DNA of 62,342 nt from Corallochytrium limacisporum (Eukaryota; Opisthokonta), in assembly GCA_002811645.1 (NCBI GenBank), contig PDIP01000057.1, forward strand, positions 127,308 to 189,649. The letters run 5' to 3'. A program made the translations under genes and the position numbers. A model generated the notes under the pieces. It saw only the letters and a program-made list of their open reading frames with translations, ran no database searches and was not told the DNA's origin. This document shows, one piece after another, positions 50,798-61,080 of the stretch (its first letter is position 1; each line of letters begins with the position of its first letter).

Positions 50798-51529
50798 ATG
50801 GACTTTGATCAAGAGTCACCGGGAAGCACCAGCAGTAGTGGTAGTGCAGAACTGGACTCTGTGTGGAAGCCGGGACTGGAGGCACTGATCGATGAATACG
50901 ACCAATACGAACGTAATGTAGCCCGTCTGCAAGCCCCCGTCGATAAGGAAACCGAGAACTTGGATCACCGAGTCAGAGATGCTTTGCTCGATGCGTACCA
51001 GCGCGGGCTGGAACAGCGCAACAGTCGACACGCTCTGGCTCAGCGTTTGAGGGTACACGATCTCGGTGATAATGACGAAGCAATTGGAGCATACCGTAAA
51101 GTGGCTCGTCTGCTCTCGGCAGAAAATTGGCAGCACTACCTGGCATCACACCGCGCACTCATGAAGCTCGAGGACAGGGTGCACGCAGCTCAGAGATCCT
51201 CACCATCTGAAGGCTCAACTGGAGCAGAGACCAAGCCGAAACCCAAGCCCAAAAATTTCCGGCTGGACCGCCTGGACGGAGTGGAATTACTCACGGCCGA
51301 GGAGCGGGATCTGTGTACGCTGATCAGACTGGAACCGAAGACCTACCTTAACATCAAGGCGGTCTTCACCAGGGAGGACCAAAACCTCGGCGGTACCTTG
51401 CGGCTCCGTCGCGCTCGCCAACTGATCCGCATCGATGTCAATAAGACGAGACGCATCTACGATTTTTTGGTAGATCGAGGACTGATTGCGCAGACCAAAC
51501 CAAACAAAGATAGACAGAGAGGCAAATAA
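50798..51529 (+). CDS. ADA2 homologue lacking the ZZ and SANT domains (SWIRM-containing)
   Basis: A 243-residue protein whose C-terminal ~80 residues are an ADA2/TADA2 SWIRM domain: LLTAEERDLCTLIRLEPKTY, GGTLRLRRARQLIRIDVNKT and RRIYDFLVDRGLI. The middle (about 60-130; DALLDAYQRGLEQRNSRHAL, EAIGAYRKVARLLSAENW) corresponds to the ADA2 central helical region that binds GCN5 and ADA3. The N terminus begins at the segment that in ADA2 follows SANT (DEYDQYE). The first ~150 residues of a normal ADA2 (ZZ plus SANT) are therefore missing. The start ATG has good context (aacATGG) and no upstream exon is visible. It converges with the phosphodiesterase, with only 48 bp between stops. Confidence 0.85.
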   Translation: MDFDQESPGSTSSSGSAELDSVWKPGLEALIDEYDQYERNVARLQAPVDKETENLDHRVRDALLDAYQRGLEQRNSRHALAQRLRVHDLGDNDEAIGAYRKVARLLSAENWQHYLASHRALMKLEDRVHAAQRSSPSEGSTGAETKPKPKPKNFRLDRLDGVELLTAEERDLCTLIRLEPKTYLNIKAVFTREDQNLGGTLRLRRARQLIRIDVNKTRRIYDFLVDRGLIAQTKPNKDRQRGK

Positions 51530-51577
51530 AAAAACCTTCATGGTGTATTAAATCATATACAAACCGCGAACTGGTTG

Positions 51578-54331
51578 TCATATCTTGGGCTCCACCACAT
51601 CATCCCCATTGTCCATAACGGAATCGCTACTGTTCTGAGACTCTAGCTCCGAATCTGCCAGTTCCTGCTCATAGGCGCGGTTCTTAAGGCTAAAGCTCCA
51701 CCGACGGAGCAGATGTTCACGCTTCTTTTTCGTCTGCCACAGAGGGCGCAGCCGTGACTTGGCATCGTGGTCGTCAAACGTGCGACCATCAATGAGTTTC
51801 TGCAGGCGCGCCCGATCATTCTTTAGTTTTTTCCAAGTGTCGATGTTGGCATCCAAGTTCTCCACGTTGCTCTTCGCCGCTGGCAACATGTTGGAGGTGA
51901 CAACAAAGGCATTCCGTGCCACCTTACTCAGGAACCCAATCTGAATATCAGGAATCTCCTCATCTCTACGTCGATCCATCATCGGCAATGGTTCTTTACC
52001 CAATTCCCTTTCCATGTCGCCCTGCACATAGAACTCAGTAACCAGATCCATGACCTGTTTCAAGTGCTGATCCCAAGGTTTCGCTGTACCACACAGATCA
52101 CATGCCGTGATCAAAATGCTTTCCATCAGCCGAGCATTCTCAGTGCGCTCATGTACCGTGGCAACCAGATCAAGGTCCGGCTTGTTGAAAGCTTCCAGGA
52201 TGGCACCCATGTTCTTAAAGTACATTGCCAAGTCCGTACTGATAATGACGTTTTCAATTGTGATCACAGCATCGATAAAGTCTGGACCTTCAATGTTGGC
52301 AAGGATATTGCAACTGGGATAACTGAGAATGTTAATGGTGCACGCAAAGTGGTGCCTTTCCATGACACTCTGGCCGTACAGATAGGCAAGGTCGCTATTG
52401 ATGGCGGCCATGAAACCGTTGTTGACACCCCAGTGGTCCAGATCGTGACCAAGAGCAGCAACAAGCATGGCACACTGAGTAACCTTATTGGTCACCTTCT
52501 GCATCTTCGGCTGGCTCAGGAAGCAATACATATAATGGCACACATTCACCGCGTGCTCCCAGTTGTGATATGGCAAGTCCCGGTAATTCCTTGCCATCGT
52601 CATCACCATGGAACCCAGTGTGTGTTCATTGATGCGCAAGGACTTTAAGAGGTCCAAGTTGTGGAACATCTTCAGAACAGCAACTACCTTGTCCTCCTCA
52701 GTGAGCCTGCCTATATCAAAGTTGAAAGAGGTGAAGTTCTCGGGCTCGAAAGACCGTGGTGTCCGGTGCAAAATCTTGTCAACCTGAGACAGGGAGGGTT
52801 GGCCCCGATAGCTGAGCATTTCACTAAAGATTCGGTTCCTCTTCTCAGAATCGGCCAATTTGCTCGTCAGCTGTGCATTCTCAATGGCAATCGATGCAGA
52901 CACAGCAAAGGCTTCCATAAGATCGACGTCGTCCCTAGAGAAACCACCCACATTCGTACTATTGATGAGTTGGGTGGCGCCGAAGACCTGACCATCAGAT
53001 CCTTTCAGAGGCGAGCACAGCACATTTTCTACGTTCTCACCACACTCCTTCACGAGCGTATCCTTAAAGCGGACATCATTGGCGGCGCTGGTGACTATCA
53101 GTGATGTACCCGTCTTCGTCACGTGTCCAGTGATGCCTTCTTCGCAATGTATAGGGTCCCCAAGGTGACATGTGTCATCTTCTTCATTGAGCTTGGTGCA
53201 CAAAAATTCACCCCGAGCCTTGTCGAGAATGTAGCAAGAGGATCGTTCAGCTCCAATGAGCTCCCGGGCATGCTTGATGACAATGTAGAGGACGCTTTCT
53301 AGATCCGGATAGCTCACAATGCTGCGAGTGATTTCCAGCATCACGTTCGCCCTTGCCTGTTCGTACGTCATTTTCTCGTGACGTTTCCAGTGCTGCAGTG
53401 CGATAGCCAGCAAGGTGGCCATACGACTAACAATATTGGAATCCGAAACTGCATATTCAAGTCCCGACTCATCTGTAAGTTGTAGCACACCAATCATTGA
53501 GTCGGCAAACTCTACGGGGATGCAGAGGACACTGCGTAGTTTTGCCACTGACGGATGACTATTGTCGTAGTGCGCCAAATTGGGGTGATCTTTTGCCTCA
53601 TTGCATATCAACGGAACACCGCTCTGAATACAGTGCCCAGGGAATCCCTCTCCTGCCTTGCCAATCTTGTCGTATAGCGGACTCGTGTAGGGGCCAGAGG
53701 GCCAAGTGTACTCGGTACTGGCTGCTGGGACAAGATGCCCGTTCTCGCTGTCGTACAGGAACAACGAGCAGGTCTTGCAGTGAATTAGGCGCTGAATGGT
53801 CTGCACAAATTCATGAGCAATAGCGTCCTCGTCAAACATGGCAAACAAATCTGTGATTGTTTCCATCATAACCTCGTACATTTCCGGACTGCCTGAGTCC
53901 GGTCGAGGCAAGTCGCTAGACACGCGTGTTGCGCTGTGGGCGTGCGCCTTGTTAATAGCATTGAGAGAAGAGCTCGAACCGCCCAGACTCAATCGGCGAG
54001 CCATATATGTTGCCAAGTCTCCCGTACCTCCAACTCCGATGTCTTCCCTGTCTGTCAGGTCAGAGGAGTCCCGTGCGTAGTGCTGTCTGAATGTGTCAGT
54101 GGCCTGGGATGCGCGAAGAGATGCTACGCTCAACTTGCGCCTGGGGGAGCGGGGTGGATCATGCATGGTCTCATCTTGTGTAGGTGCTGTCAACTCGATT
54201 CCTGCTGGACTTGACCCCACTGGCCCCGTCAAAAGAGTCTGTGTGTGAAGAATTTGCTTGACCTCATCGGTCTCCAACAGGTCAGGATTTGCCTTGAGGT
54301 ACTTCAAGACCTCTGCCCTTTCCAAAGACAT
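51578..54331 (-). CDS. GAF-domain 3',5'-cyclic-nucleotide phosphodiesterase (class I PDE)
   Basis: A 917-residue enzyme. GAF-A lies at about 158-313, GAF-B at about 340-480 and the catalytic HD domain at about 530-870. The catalytic signatures are YHNWEHAVNVCH (about 589-599), LGHDLDHWGVNN (about 628) and ITACDLCGTAKPW, which supply the two-metal His/Asp set, plus QIGFLSKV with the conserved purine-binding glutamine. The layout resembles animal PDE5/6/10/11. Yeast-type class I PDEs lack GAF domains. The start is taken at ATG 54331 (aaaATG); the frame runs 28 codons further upstream to a TTG with no family match. Cyclic-nucleotide specificity and GAF ligand are not predictable by eye. The N-terminal KYLKANPDLLE helix resembles animal PDE N-termini. 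Confidence 0.92.
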   Translation of the reverse strand: MSLERAEVLKYLKANPDLLETDEVKQILHTQTLLTGPVGSSPAGIELTAPTQDETMHDPPRSPRRKLSVASLRASQATDTFRQHYARDSSDLTDREDIGVGGTGDLATYMARRLSLGGSSSSLNAINKAHAHSATRVSSDLPRPDSGSPEMYEVMMETITDLFAMFDEDAIAHEFVQTIQRLIHCKTCSLFLYDSENGHLVPAASTEYTWPSGPYTSPLYDKIGKAGEGFPGHCIQSGVPLICNEAKDHPNLAHYDNSHPSVAKLRSVLCIPVEFADSMIGVLQLTDESGLEYAVSDSNIVSRMATLLAIALQHWKRHEKMTYEQARANVMLEITRSIVSYPDLESVLYIVIKHARELIGAERSSCYILDKARGEFLCTKLNEEDDTCHLGDPIHCEEGITGHVTKTGTSLIVTSAANDVRFKDTLVKECGENVENVLCSPLKGSDGQVFGATQLINSTNVGGFSRDDVDLMEAFAVSASIAIENAQLTSKLADSEKRNRIFSEMLSYRGQPSLSQVDKILHRTPRSFEPENFTSFNFDIGRLTEEDKVVAVLKMFHNLDLLKSLRINEHTLGSMVMTMARNYRDLPYHNWEHAVNVCHYMYCFLSQPKMQKVTNKVTQCAMLVAALGHDLDHWGVNNGFMAAINSDLAYLYGQSVMERHHFACTINILSYPSCNILANIEGPDFIDAVITIENVIISTDLAMYFKNMGAILEAFNKPDLDLVATVHERTENARLMESILITACDLCGTAKPWDQHLKQVMDLVTEFYVQGDMERELGKEPLPMMDRRRDEEIPDIQIGFLSKVARNAFVVTSNMLPAAKSNVENLDANIDTWKKLKNDRARLQKLIDGRTFDDHDAKSRLRPLWQTKKKREHLLRRWSFSLKNRAYEQELADSELESQNSSDSVMDNGDDVVEPKI

Positions 54332-55199
54332 TTTGCGCGCCGAAGAATGGCGCTGCTTTGCGCCAAACACGTTGCCTATAGTTACTTTGCAGAAGTGAAG
54401 GAGATGAGGACTCAAAGCGGTGTACTCGGTAGCTTTTCTGTATAAGCCGACCGAGCTACGACTAGGTGTCCCCTCTGCCGTCGATCACTACGTAAAACTA
54501 TGTCAAAAAAGGAACACTGTCTCCTCCGTTCCCTTAATTTATGAATGTTATGAATGATGAACGCTTTGAAGCGGAATAGACAGTGCAAATCACATGTCTC
54601 GACTTCTATACCGTGGGACTAAATGCCTAGTATGTATTGGGAAAACGAAGAGGGGCTTGTGAACCTAGCTTGCCCGCACTACTCACGATGAGCTCGATGC
54701 GCGAGAGCCCGTCAGATACAATCGCTTCCTCGTTGATCCAAATAGCTGTCGGAGGCGCTAAGCATCGGGCCGGCAAAGCCGATGGAAAAGGGTAACAGGT
54801 GACTGGCTCTGCACAACCAGGAAGCAACTTTACGCATCTTCGTGGTTCATTGTCCTCAGCCCACTCCGTATCACACCCTCCCCCCTCCCCCTTCCCTTTG
54901 CTGCAGTGGTGCCCAAAATATTCTTCTGCCAGGCCCCAACCAATTCTTCTTCATCACGACCCGTCACCTGAAGGTTTCCTTCCTCTACGTTTCTTCCGCT
55001 CCGTTCCGTCGCCGTGGACCGACACGACAAAGGAAAGAAAGAAGAGAAAGGCTAGGAAACCATCGATCCCGGTTTTTGTGCGCGACACTCGAAATGGTGG
55101 GCGGAGCTTCCCCAAGACATCTACACGTCCTATCGATACTTGAACTCTTGAGAAATAAAGTGTTTTCCTTTTTTCTTCTGTTGCTCCACCCCCGCCCCC

Positions 55200-55276
55200 T
55201 TCTCTCTCCCTCTCTGTCCGTCTCACTCTCACACACACACACACTCTCTCTCTATCTCTCGCTCTCTCTCCCTCTT
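55200..55276. repeat. CT/CA simple-sequence tract
   Basis: Runs of CT and CA dinucleotides (…CTCTCACACACACACACACTCTCTCT…). Strain-variable by nature; no gene. Confidence 0.8.
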
Positions 55277-57053
55277 CCCTTCTTCCTCGGGGTTCTTTCT
55301 CTCTGTTCCCCTCAATTTTGACCCTCAACCCTCACTGTCCCCTCCCTTCTTCTCTCCTTGTTTCCGGCCGGGGAGGTGGGGGTTTGTGGTCGGGTTGCCC
55401 TCTGGGCTGGTAGATGTTTCCCGTTTTCCCCCGCCCTTTTTCTGTTTGTTTCGGTGTCTGTATTGATTCTGTTCCTAAGGACATCAAAGAAAGGAAAAAA
55501 ACAGGGAGAAAAAGGAAGGAAATAGCAATCGAAAAAGGGGAACGGGGAAGAGTACTGAAGGTGTAGAACAAACGGCAAATAAAAAGCAAAAAATAGAAAA
55601 AAATAAGATGGGGAAAGCGGGGGAAGGGAGGGGTAAGGAGAGGAAGTTGAGGGGGGGGAGGGGGAGGCTAAAGGTAGGGGCTTCTGGTCCTTCTATTCGT
55701 GTGTTTTTTTTTGGGTTCTTGCTACATCTCCTGAATTCTAGGAGTAACCCACTGCATGTCTGTTTGGTAGATCTACAGTCTGACTGTCCGTAACAAACTC
55801 TACAGATTTTTCCATCCCGTGAAACTCCTCCACCAGTGGCCGCATAGATTGCGCTGTAGTGAACGCAAGCAGCATGCCGAAGTCCATCCTTTCCTTGTGA
55901 CCCACCTCCGGTCCGGTTGTTGCTTCCTTTTGCTTGGTAGTGACAGCCCACGGAGAATGCGTGGTATCGCTGTGTGATATTAGCCTGAGAACCAATGCAG
56001 TTTCGTTCGTGCAAGTTTCGTGATGCTGGGGCTCGAGTCTTGACAATACAGAGAATACTGCACTGCGCGGTGCTGAAAGGCCGCAGGGGCAATTCCCTAC
56101 ACATTCTAAGGCGGGTTGCATCATGACGGGGACCACCGAGTCGTCAAAATTTGACAGCACGGTACGGGTGACGGAAGGAAGGAGAGTGGCGCGGTACACG
56201 AAAAGAATTTTGTTTCCCCCCTCCTCCTCAACCCTCCCCCCCCCCTCCCTGTGATAGCACCAGTGGGTAATGGATTCAATGGAATTTGTTTGCTTTCCGG
56301 AGGGAGGCAGAGCCTGCGAAACATGCAATTGTGTCCGACAAGAGACTCGTCACTGAGGACCTGGACACGAAGTGTTAACACCAAGTGCATCTCTCCATTC
56401 AAGAATCACCCGTCCCCTTCCTTCCTAGGTCTGGTGGTGGTCCGTCTCAAAAACCTGCAGGCTGCGAATAGTAATTCTCCAAGATTGGTAGCTTGAATGC
56501 CGAAAAGAGGCCCTTACCCCTTACCCTCTCTCCAGGCCCCGGAGAAGGAGAGCAAGGAAAGGGGAACAAAACAAACGGGAAAATGGGGACCGTTTTGCGG
56601 GCTCCCAGAGACCCCTGTGATGACCTTGACACCAGACTTGCTGGTTATTTCCCGTACTTAAAATACGTTACAATTTCCACACACTCTCAGACACCACCCA
56701 AGCTGTCAATGATTCGCTACGCTCATAGTTGTCGCACTGTCACGTTGAGTCATCCCCAGTTGTACATTCAGTACCGACCTTGTGAGCCACTTCGGCACTG
56801 TCTTCTCGGAGGACAGCCTGCCTCGGAACCGGCGAGGAGATGGTTTGCCCTACAACGACGGATGCGGAGTGGGAGTCAAAGAGGCAGGGCAGCGGATGAG
56901 GAAATATTAACAAAGGACGCGGGACGTACTGTTGCTACGGGTTCCAACCCGGTACCCGATTTTCGTGGAATCCGAATGGACTGTTCAGAAAGCCGGCAGA
57001 AAACATGAATGGGAGGGAGGCGAGCGGGTGGGTGACAAGGAAAGGGAAGGAGG

Positions 57054-57087
57054 GAAGGGAAGGGAAGGGAAGGGGGAGGGGGGGGGA
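57054..57087. repeat. (GGGAA)n G-rich tract
   Basis: Consecutive GGGAA units followed by a long G run on the + strand. Four or more G-triplets with 2-nt loops satisfy the standard G-quadruplex pattern. Confidence 0.8.
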
Positions 57088-57939
57088 GAGAATCCGCTGC
57101 AAAGTGCGCAGGACTGGGAAGGTTTTAAAGAGCTGGGTGCGTGGTGGGGAAGTCTTACTTGTCGCGAACTACATCTCGTATCTCTCATCTGCATTGTCTG
57201 GGCACTGCACAGGATGTACGACGACGAGCAGCATAAGCAATACGACAGTGTGGCGCAGACAGAGACAATGGACAAAACTTGCGGATAGCATCCGCCATCA
57301 CTGAAGCCCCTCTGATGCTTGGTAGTAATGGGTCGATGGACAACAGGCGACAATTGGGTGTGGCCATGGGAGGGCAATGCTGCAGAAACCGAGGAGGCCG
57401 GGGATCAATTGTTTGAAAGGGTATTTCGCTGTGAGGTGAGAAGACCATCTTGACTATAGCTTTCTGGTAGAGTTCGTGAGCCTTTGTGCGGCTTCGGTTC
57501 CACTTCAAACGTTCACGGATGTGGCCCCTCCCGCAACTTTTTCAAACTCAACATTCACTCCTGAGTGATTGCGCCGTCATTATAGCCACAGTCGCATGTA
57601 TTGAACTTCTAAACCAGTTGAACATGTACTGACCATGTACCAGCATCTCATGCTACTCATTGAACAAGCAAGAAACTTCCGCAGGAAGGGCATAGAGTTT
57701 GATGATGCCATGCTGAGCAGTACAGTTTCAGCCGAAATGATATAGTACACCTTTTCAAATATGTCCGGATCTAATTGTTGTGCGCAGTGGGGAAGTGTGC
57801 TCGTGGGTGGGCGGGGTCGGGAGGTTCGCCAGTCCGCAGCCTAGTGATGAGTAACTCTTGGTGTCTTCGGTAATGTTATTTGATTTGACAGTTCCCATAC
57901 ATAGGGCAATGTACTAGGTGCCTATATCCCGTGAGATCC

Positions 57940-59394
57940 ATGGTCACTGTAGGTTCCTTTCTTGACGGGATGCGGGTCATGCGGATACGGAGGACCCTCG
58001 GGCATTTTGCCGTCCCCAGTCGACGGTGCCTGAGTACTACTACGCCTTCCAGGGATCTGCTCAGGGAACTGAAAGAGCGGCAAGTGATCAGTCGGATTGC
58101 TGACACGACGCCAAAATTGCCTAGGATTGGTATAGATGCCGATTATAAGGAGCCAATTACATTGTATGCCGGGTTTGATCCGACTGCATCTAGTCTGCAC
58201 ATTGGTAATATGGTCGCATTGATGGCTTTGCTGCGGTGCTCAATTGCGGGACATCAGCCGATCGCACTGGTTGGTGGAGCCACAGGGCTAATTGGCGATC
58301 CGGCAGGACGAAACACAGAGCGGCAACAGCTGGACCTTGAGCAGCTCCAGATCAACGTGGCTGGAATTCAAAAAACTATAGATGGTTTCTTTCGCAATGC
58401 TGCACATTTCATTGAGTCTGAATCCTCAGGGCTGAAGCCTGGTTTGGCACCCATCATGGCGAACAACATTGACTGGTACAAGGACATGAACTGCCTTACA
58501 TTTGTCGGAGATCTCGGCCGTCACTTCCGCATCTCGGCCATGTTGGCCAAAGAGAGTGTGAAGAGTAGGCAGGAAAGCCAGGACGGAATTAGCTTTACAG
58601 AATTCACCTATCAGATCTTCCAGGGCCACGATTTCTATGAGCTTTTCAACAGGCACAAGTGTACCGTACAGATTGGGGGCAGTGATCAGTGGGGCAACGT
58701 CACAGCAGGTATTGACTACGTTCGGCGGAGAACCGGGGGTAAGGTTAATGTTGGAGGATTCACCTTGCCCCTGCTGACTACCGCAGCAGGTGTCAAACTT
58801 GGAAAGAGCATGGGTAATGCGGTGTGGATTGATGCGGACCATACCACCAGCTATGAGCTGTATCAGTACCTATTAGGAATGCAGGATGAGGATGTGGGCA
58901 GTCTGCTGCGTATGCTGACCCTGCTGCCGATGGATCAGATCAACTCCATCCTCTCGAACCACGAGAAGCAGCCGGATGCGCGCGGGGGCCAACGAATGCT
59001 GGCATCCTATGTAGTTTCCTTGCTACACGGCAAACAGGCAGCGGAGACCGCTGCCTGTGTTACAGACATTGTCTTTGGTAGTCAGTCGCTGGACAGCGTG
59101 AAGCAAGTGAGTGCCGATGTGTTCCATGGCCTGGTTGGTTCAATACCCAGCATTCGTGTGCCTGGAACAGGGATCAGTGCTCTGGATGCCCTCGTGCAGA
59201 TGGGTTCGAGCCCGAGCAAAAAGCAGGCGCGCAAAGTTGTTATAGAGGGTGGTCTTCTGGTGAATGGAGGGAAGTTCAGGGATGAGGGTGGGATCCTCAC
59301 CGCTGCTGACCATGGCATTACCAACGAGCACACCCAGGAGGCCGTGACTTTTGTCAGATTGGGCCGCAAGTATGCACTTATCCACTGGAAATGA
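57940..59394 (+). CDS. Tyrosyl-tRNA synthetase, mitochondrial
   Basis: A 484-residue class Ic aminoacyl-tRNA synthetase of bacterial/mitochondrial type. An Arg/Ser/Thr-rich presequence (MRIRRTLGHF, RRCLSTTTPSR) precedes the Rossmann domain. The HIGH motif reads HIGN (87-90), as in fungal mitochondrial TyrRS. Other signatures are GGATGLIGDPAGRN, QIGGSDQWGNVTAGIDY and the KMSKS-equivalent KLGKS (286-290). A C-terminal S4-like RNA-binding segment contains KQARKVVIEGGLLVNG. The start is uncertain: ATG 57940, 57970 and 57979 all leave a usable presequence, and an upstream GTG at 57931 is not used. It converges with PTER, only 41 bp between stops. Confidence 0.95.
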   Translation: MVTVGSFLDGMRVMRIRRTLGHFAVPSRRCLSTTTPSRDLLRELKERQVISRIADTTPKLPRIGIDADYKEPITLYAGFDPTASSLHIGNMVALMALLRCSIAGHQPIALVGGATGLIGDPAGRNTERQQLDLEQLQINVAGIQKTIDGFFRNAAHFIESESSGLKPGLAPIMANNIDWYKDMNCLTFVGDLGRHFRISAMLAKESVKSRQESQDGISFTEFTYQIFQGHDFYELFNRHKCTVQIGGSDQWGNVTAGIDYVRRRTGGKVNVGGFTLPLLTTAAGVKLGKSMGNAVWIDADHTTSYELYQYLLGMQDEDVGSLLRMLTLLPMDQINSILSNHEKQPDARGGQRMLASYVVSLLHGKQAAETAACVTDIVFGSQSLDSVKQVSADVFHGLVGSIPSIRVPGTGISALDALVQMGSSPSKKQARKVVIEGGLLVNGGKFRDEGGILTAADHGITNEHTQEAVTFVRLGRKYALIHWK

Positions 59395-59435
59395 TTTAGT
59401 AATTGTATTATAGCGCATAACAACACCTTGACTGT

Positions 59436-60518
59436 TTAGTTCTCCTTTCCAGAGGCAAATGCCAACCATTTCTTAGGATTGTCAACAGTAATTTGCTTGA
59501 TCTGCTCGTCTGTAACGCCTTTCTTTTTCAGTCGGGGCAGGATGCGCAACAGGTGCCCGAACCCATGGCCACCATAGCTCGCCATACGGTGCTTGGTATG
59601 AATATCGTGGCTAAGCATGACCTGATCCCCCTTGCCAGAATCAATCATATGCTTGACCATGTCGAATCGCCAGTCATCGTTGGGCATATAGCTGTCTCCG
59701 AGCTGGTAGAATGAGCCCTCCTGACCGAATAGATCCCATTCCAGAATGACACCTGTTTTCGCAAGTTCGTCACATTCCTCCGTGGTCGTTAGTGTGCGAT
59801 CAATGTGTGACATTACTGTGCGCTTTAAGTCCGCTCCAGCCTCCTTGAGAATGTCGCAGATCATCAACGGAGACGTGTTGGCCCGGCCCGGATGGATAAT
59901 CAGCGGAGCGCCAGTCTTGCGCTGAGCAATAGCAGATGCCTGTAGAGTAAGCTTTTCGATGTCTTCGATGGGCTCCGTGACCCCAATTTCACCAATCACA
60001 CCCGCCTTGATTACGGAGTCACCCACGGGAAAGCCTTCCCGGATGCATTTGATCATGTGGTTTGCCATGTCATCTACTGACATCTTATACGCCGACGGAG
60101 GCAGGGTCTTCTGGACGTAGTAACCCGTGCCCATAACAATATGCACACCTGTTTCTTCCGAAACCTGTTTGAGCTGCTCTGGTGTCGGGTGCTTTCCGCC
60201 CGCTTCATCCCAGTAGCCGATGCCAACGGTGGTGACATCAACTAGGGTCTTGCCACCCATCTCTTTGTAAATGTTCATTTCCTTTACTGCGTCAGACACC
60301 TGATCACATTGCAGGTTCACCCGGTGCGAGTACGGTTGGTACTGCAAACAGCCAATGCTCTGAAGTTGGAATGGTTGCTTACCATTGCAGCTGGGCAGAT
60401 CGTTGTGCTCACACAGAAAGTCCTCAAAGTTGATGATCAGGTGTTCATGCGGCAGAGTGAAGCCGACTTGCTCAGGGTCAATGTCTCCGCAGACTGTGCG
60501 TACCTGTCCAACTGTCAT
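59436..60518 (-). CDS. Phosphotriesterase-related protein (PTER family)
   Basis: A 360-residue metal-dependent amidohydrolase-fold protein. The likely metal ligands are H24 and H26 in LPHEH, the bridging E177 in VIGEIG (Glu replaces the carboxylated Lys of bacterial phosphotriesterase, as in PTER), H209 in IIHPGR, H238 in MSHIDR and D305 in LSHDIHTKHR. All active-site residues are present. PTER-type enzymes are cytosolic hydrolases; the animal homologue has been assigned amidase activity on N-acyl taurine-type substrates. The fungal substrate is unknown and the name phosphotriesterase is historical. Full length, no gaps. Confidence 0.93.
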   Translation of the reverse strand: MTVGQVRTVCGDIDPEQVGFTLPHEHLIINFEDFLCEHNDLPSCNGKQPFQLQSIGCLQYQPYSHRVNLQCDQVSDAVKEMNIYKEMGGKTLVDVTTVGIGYWDEAGGKHPTPEQLKQVSEETGVHIVMGTGYYVQKTLPPSAYKMSVDDMANHMIKCIREGFPVGDSVIKAGVIGEIGVTEPIEDIEKLTLQASAIAQRKTGAPLIIHPGRANTSPLMICDILKEAGADLKRTVMSHIDRTLTTTEECDELAKTGVILEWDLFGQEGSFYQLGDSYMPNDDWRFDMVKHMIDSGKGDQVMLSHDIHTKHRMASYGGHGFGHLLRILPRLKKKGVTDEQIKQITVDNPKKWLAFASGKEN

Positions 60519-61080
60519 TATTCCTATTCAGCAACTCCAAATTGAAGGTAAAGTCCAGGTTTGGTGCAGTTTCTGTGGATATTCTGTGATTTGTCGTCCT
60601 CAAGTACGGATTTTGTGGTTGCCAGTGTTCACAGGTGGCTGCGCAGCGAGTCTCCTGAGACCCACCCCTCTCGTACTGAATTCTAGGACCGAGCAAGGAG
60701 TATTCGTGCTGGTGGGTGGGATACGTCGAAATCACAACAGGTTTGTGATCTCACTCCTATGCGTATACTGAATATATTACTATCAATTGTCCGCCGACCG
60801 CTCCCGTAAGTGATGTAACAGTCATTTGACAACTGAACCTCTTTGTTTTGCCTCCTTGGGGCAGCGATACATGTAGAGGCGTGAGTAATGGTTTTGAGCG
60901 CAAATGGGGCAGCACCGCTTCCATGTCGTGCAGGAAGAGGTAGGGGAGGGCAAACGAAATGGTGGAATGCATTTGGACGGTTTCTGTCCTGCAGTTCTAT
61001 TTATGGAGCCAAACAGCTGACCAGTGCGCACTTGTTCGGTATGGTTACTCCTTTACCCCGGTCGTTAGCTCGGAACAATC
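60519..61080. other. Divergent promoter between PTER and the thioesterase
   Basis: A 562-bp region without coding support, between two start codons that face away from each other. Confidence 0.5.

Larger units (their letters stand above)
54332..57939. other. 3.6-kb gene-poor stretch
   Basis: Between the starts of the PDE and TyrRS genes. It holds mixed CT/CA simple repeats (about 55200-55276), long purine blocks (about 55490-55670) and a (GGGAA)n tract at 57054-57087. No coding region is supported; frames here are low-complexity. Confidence 0.5.
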
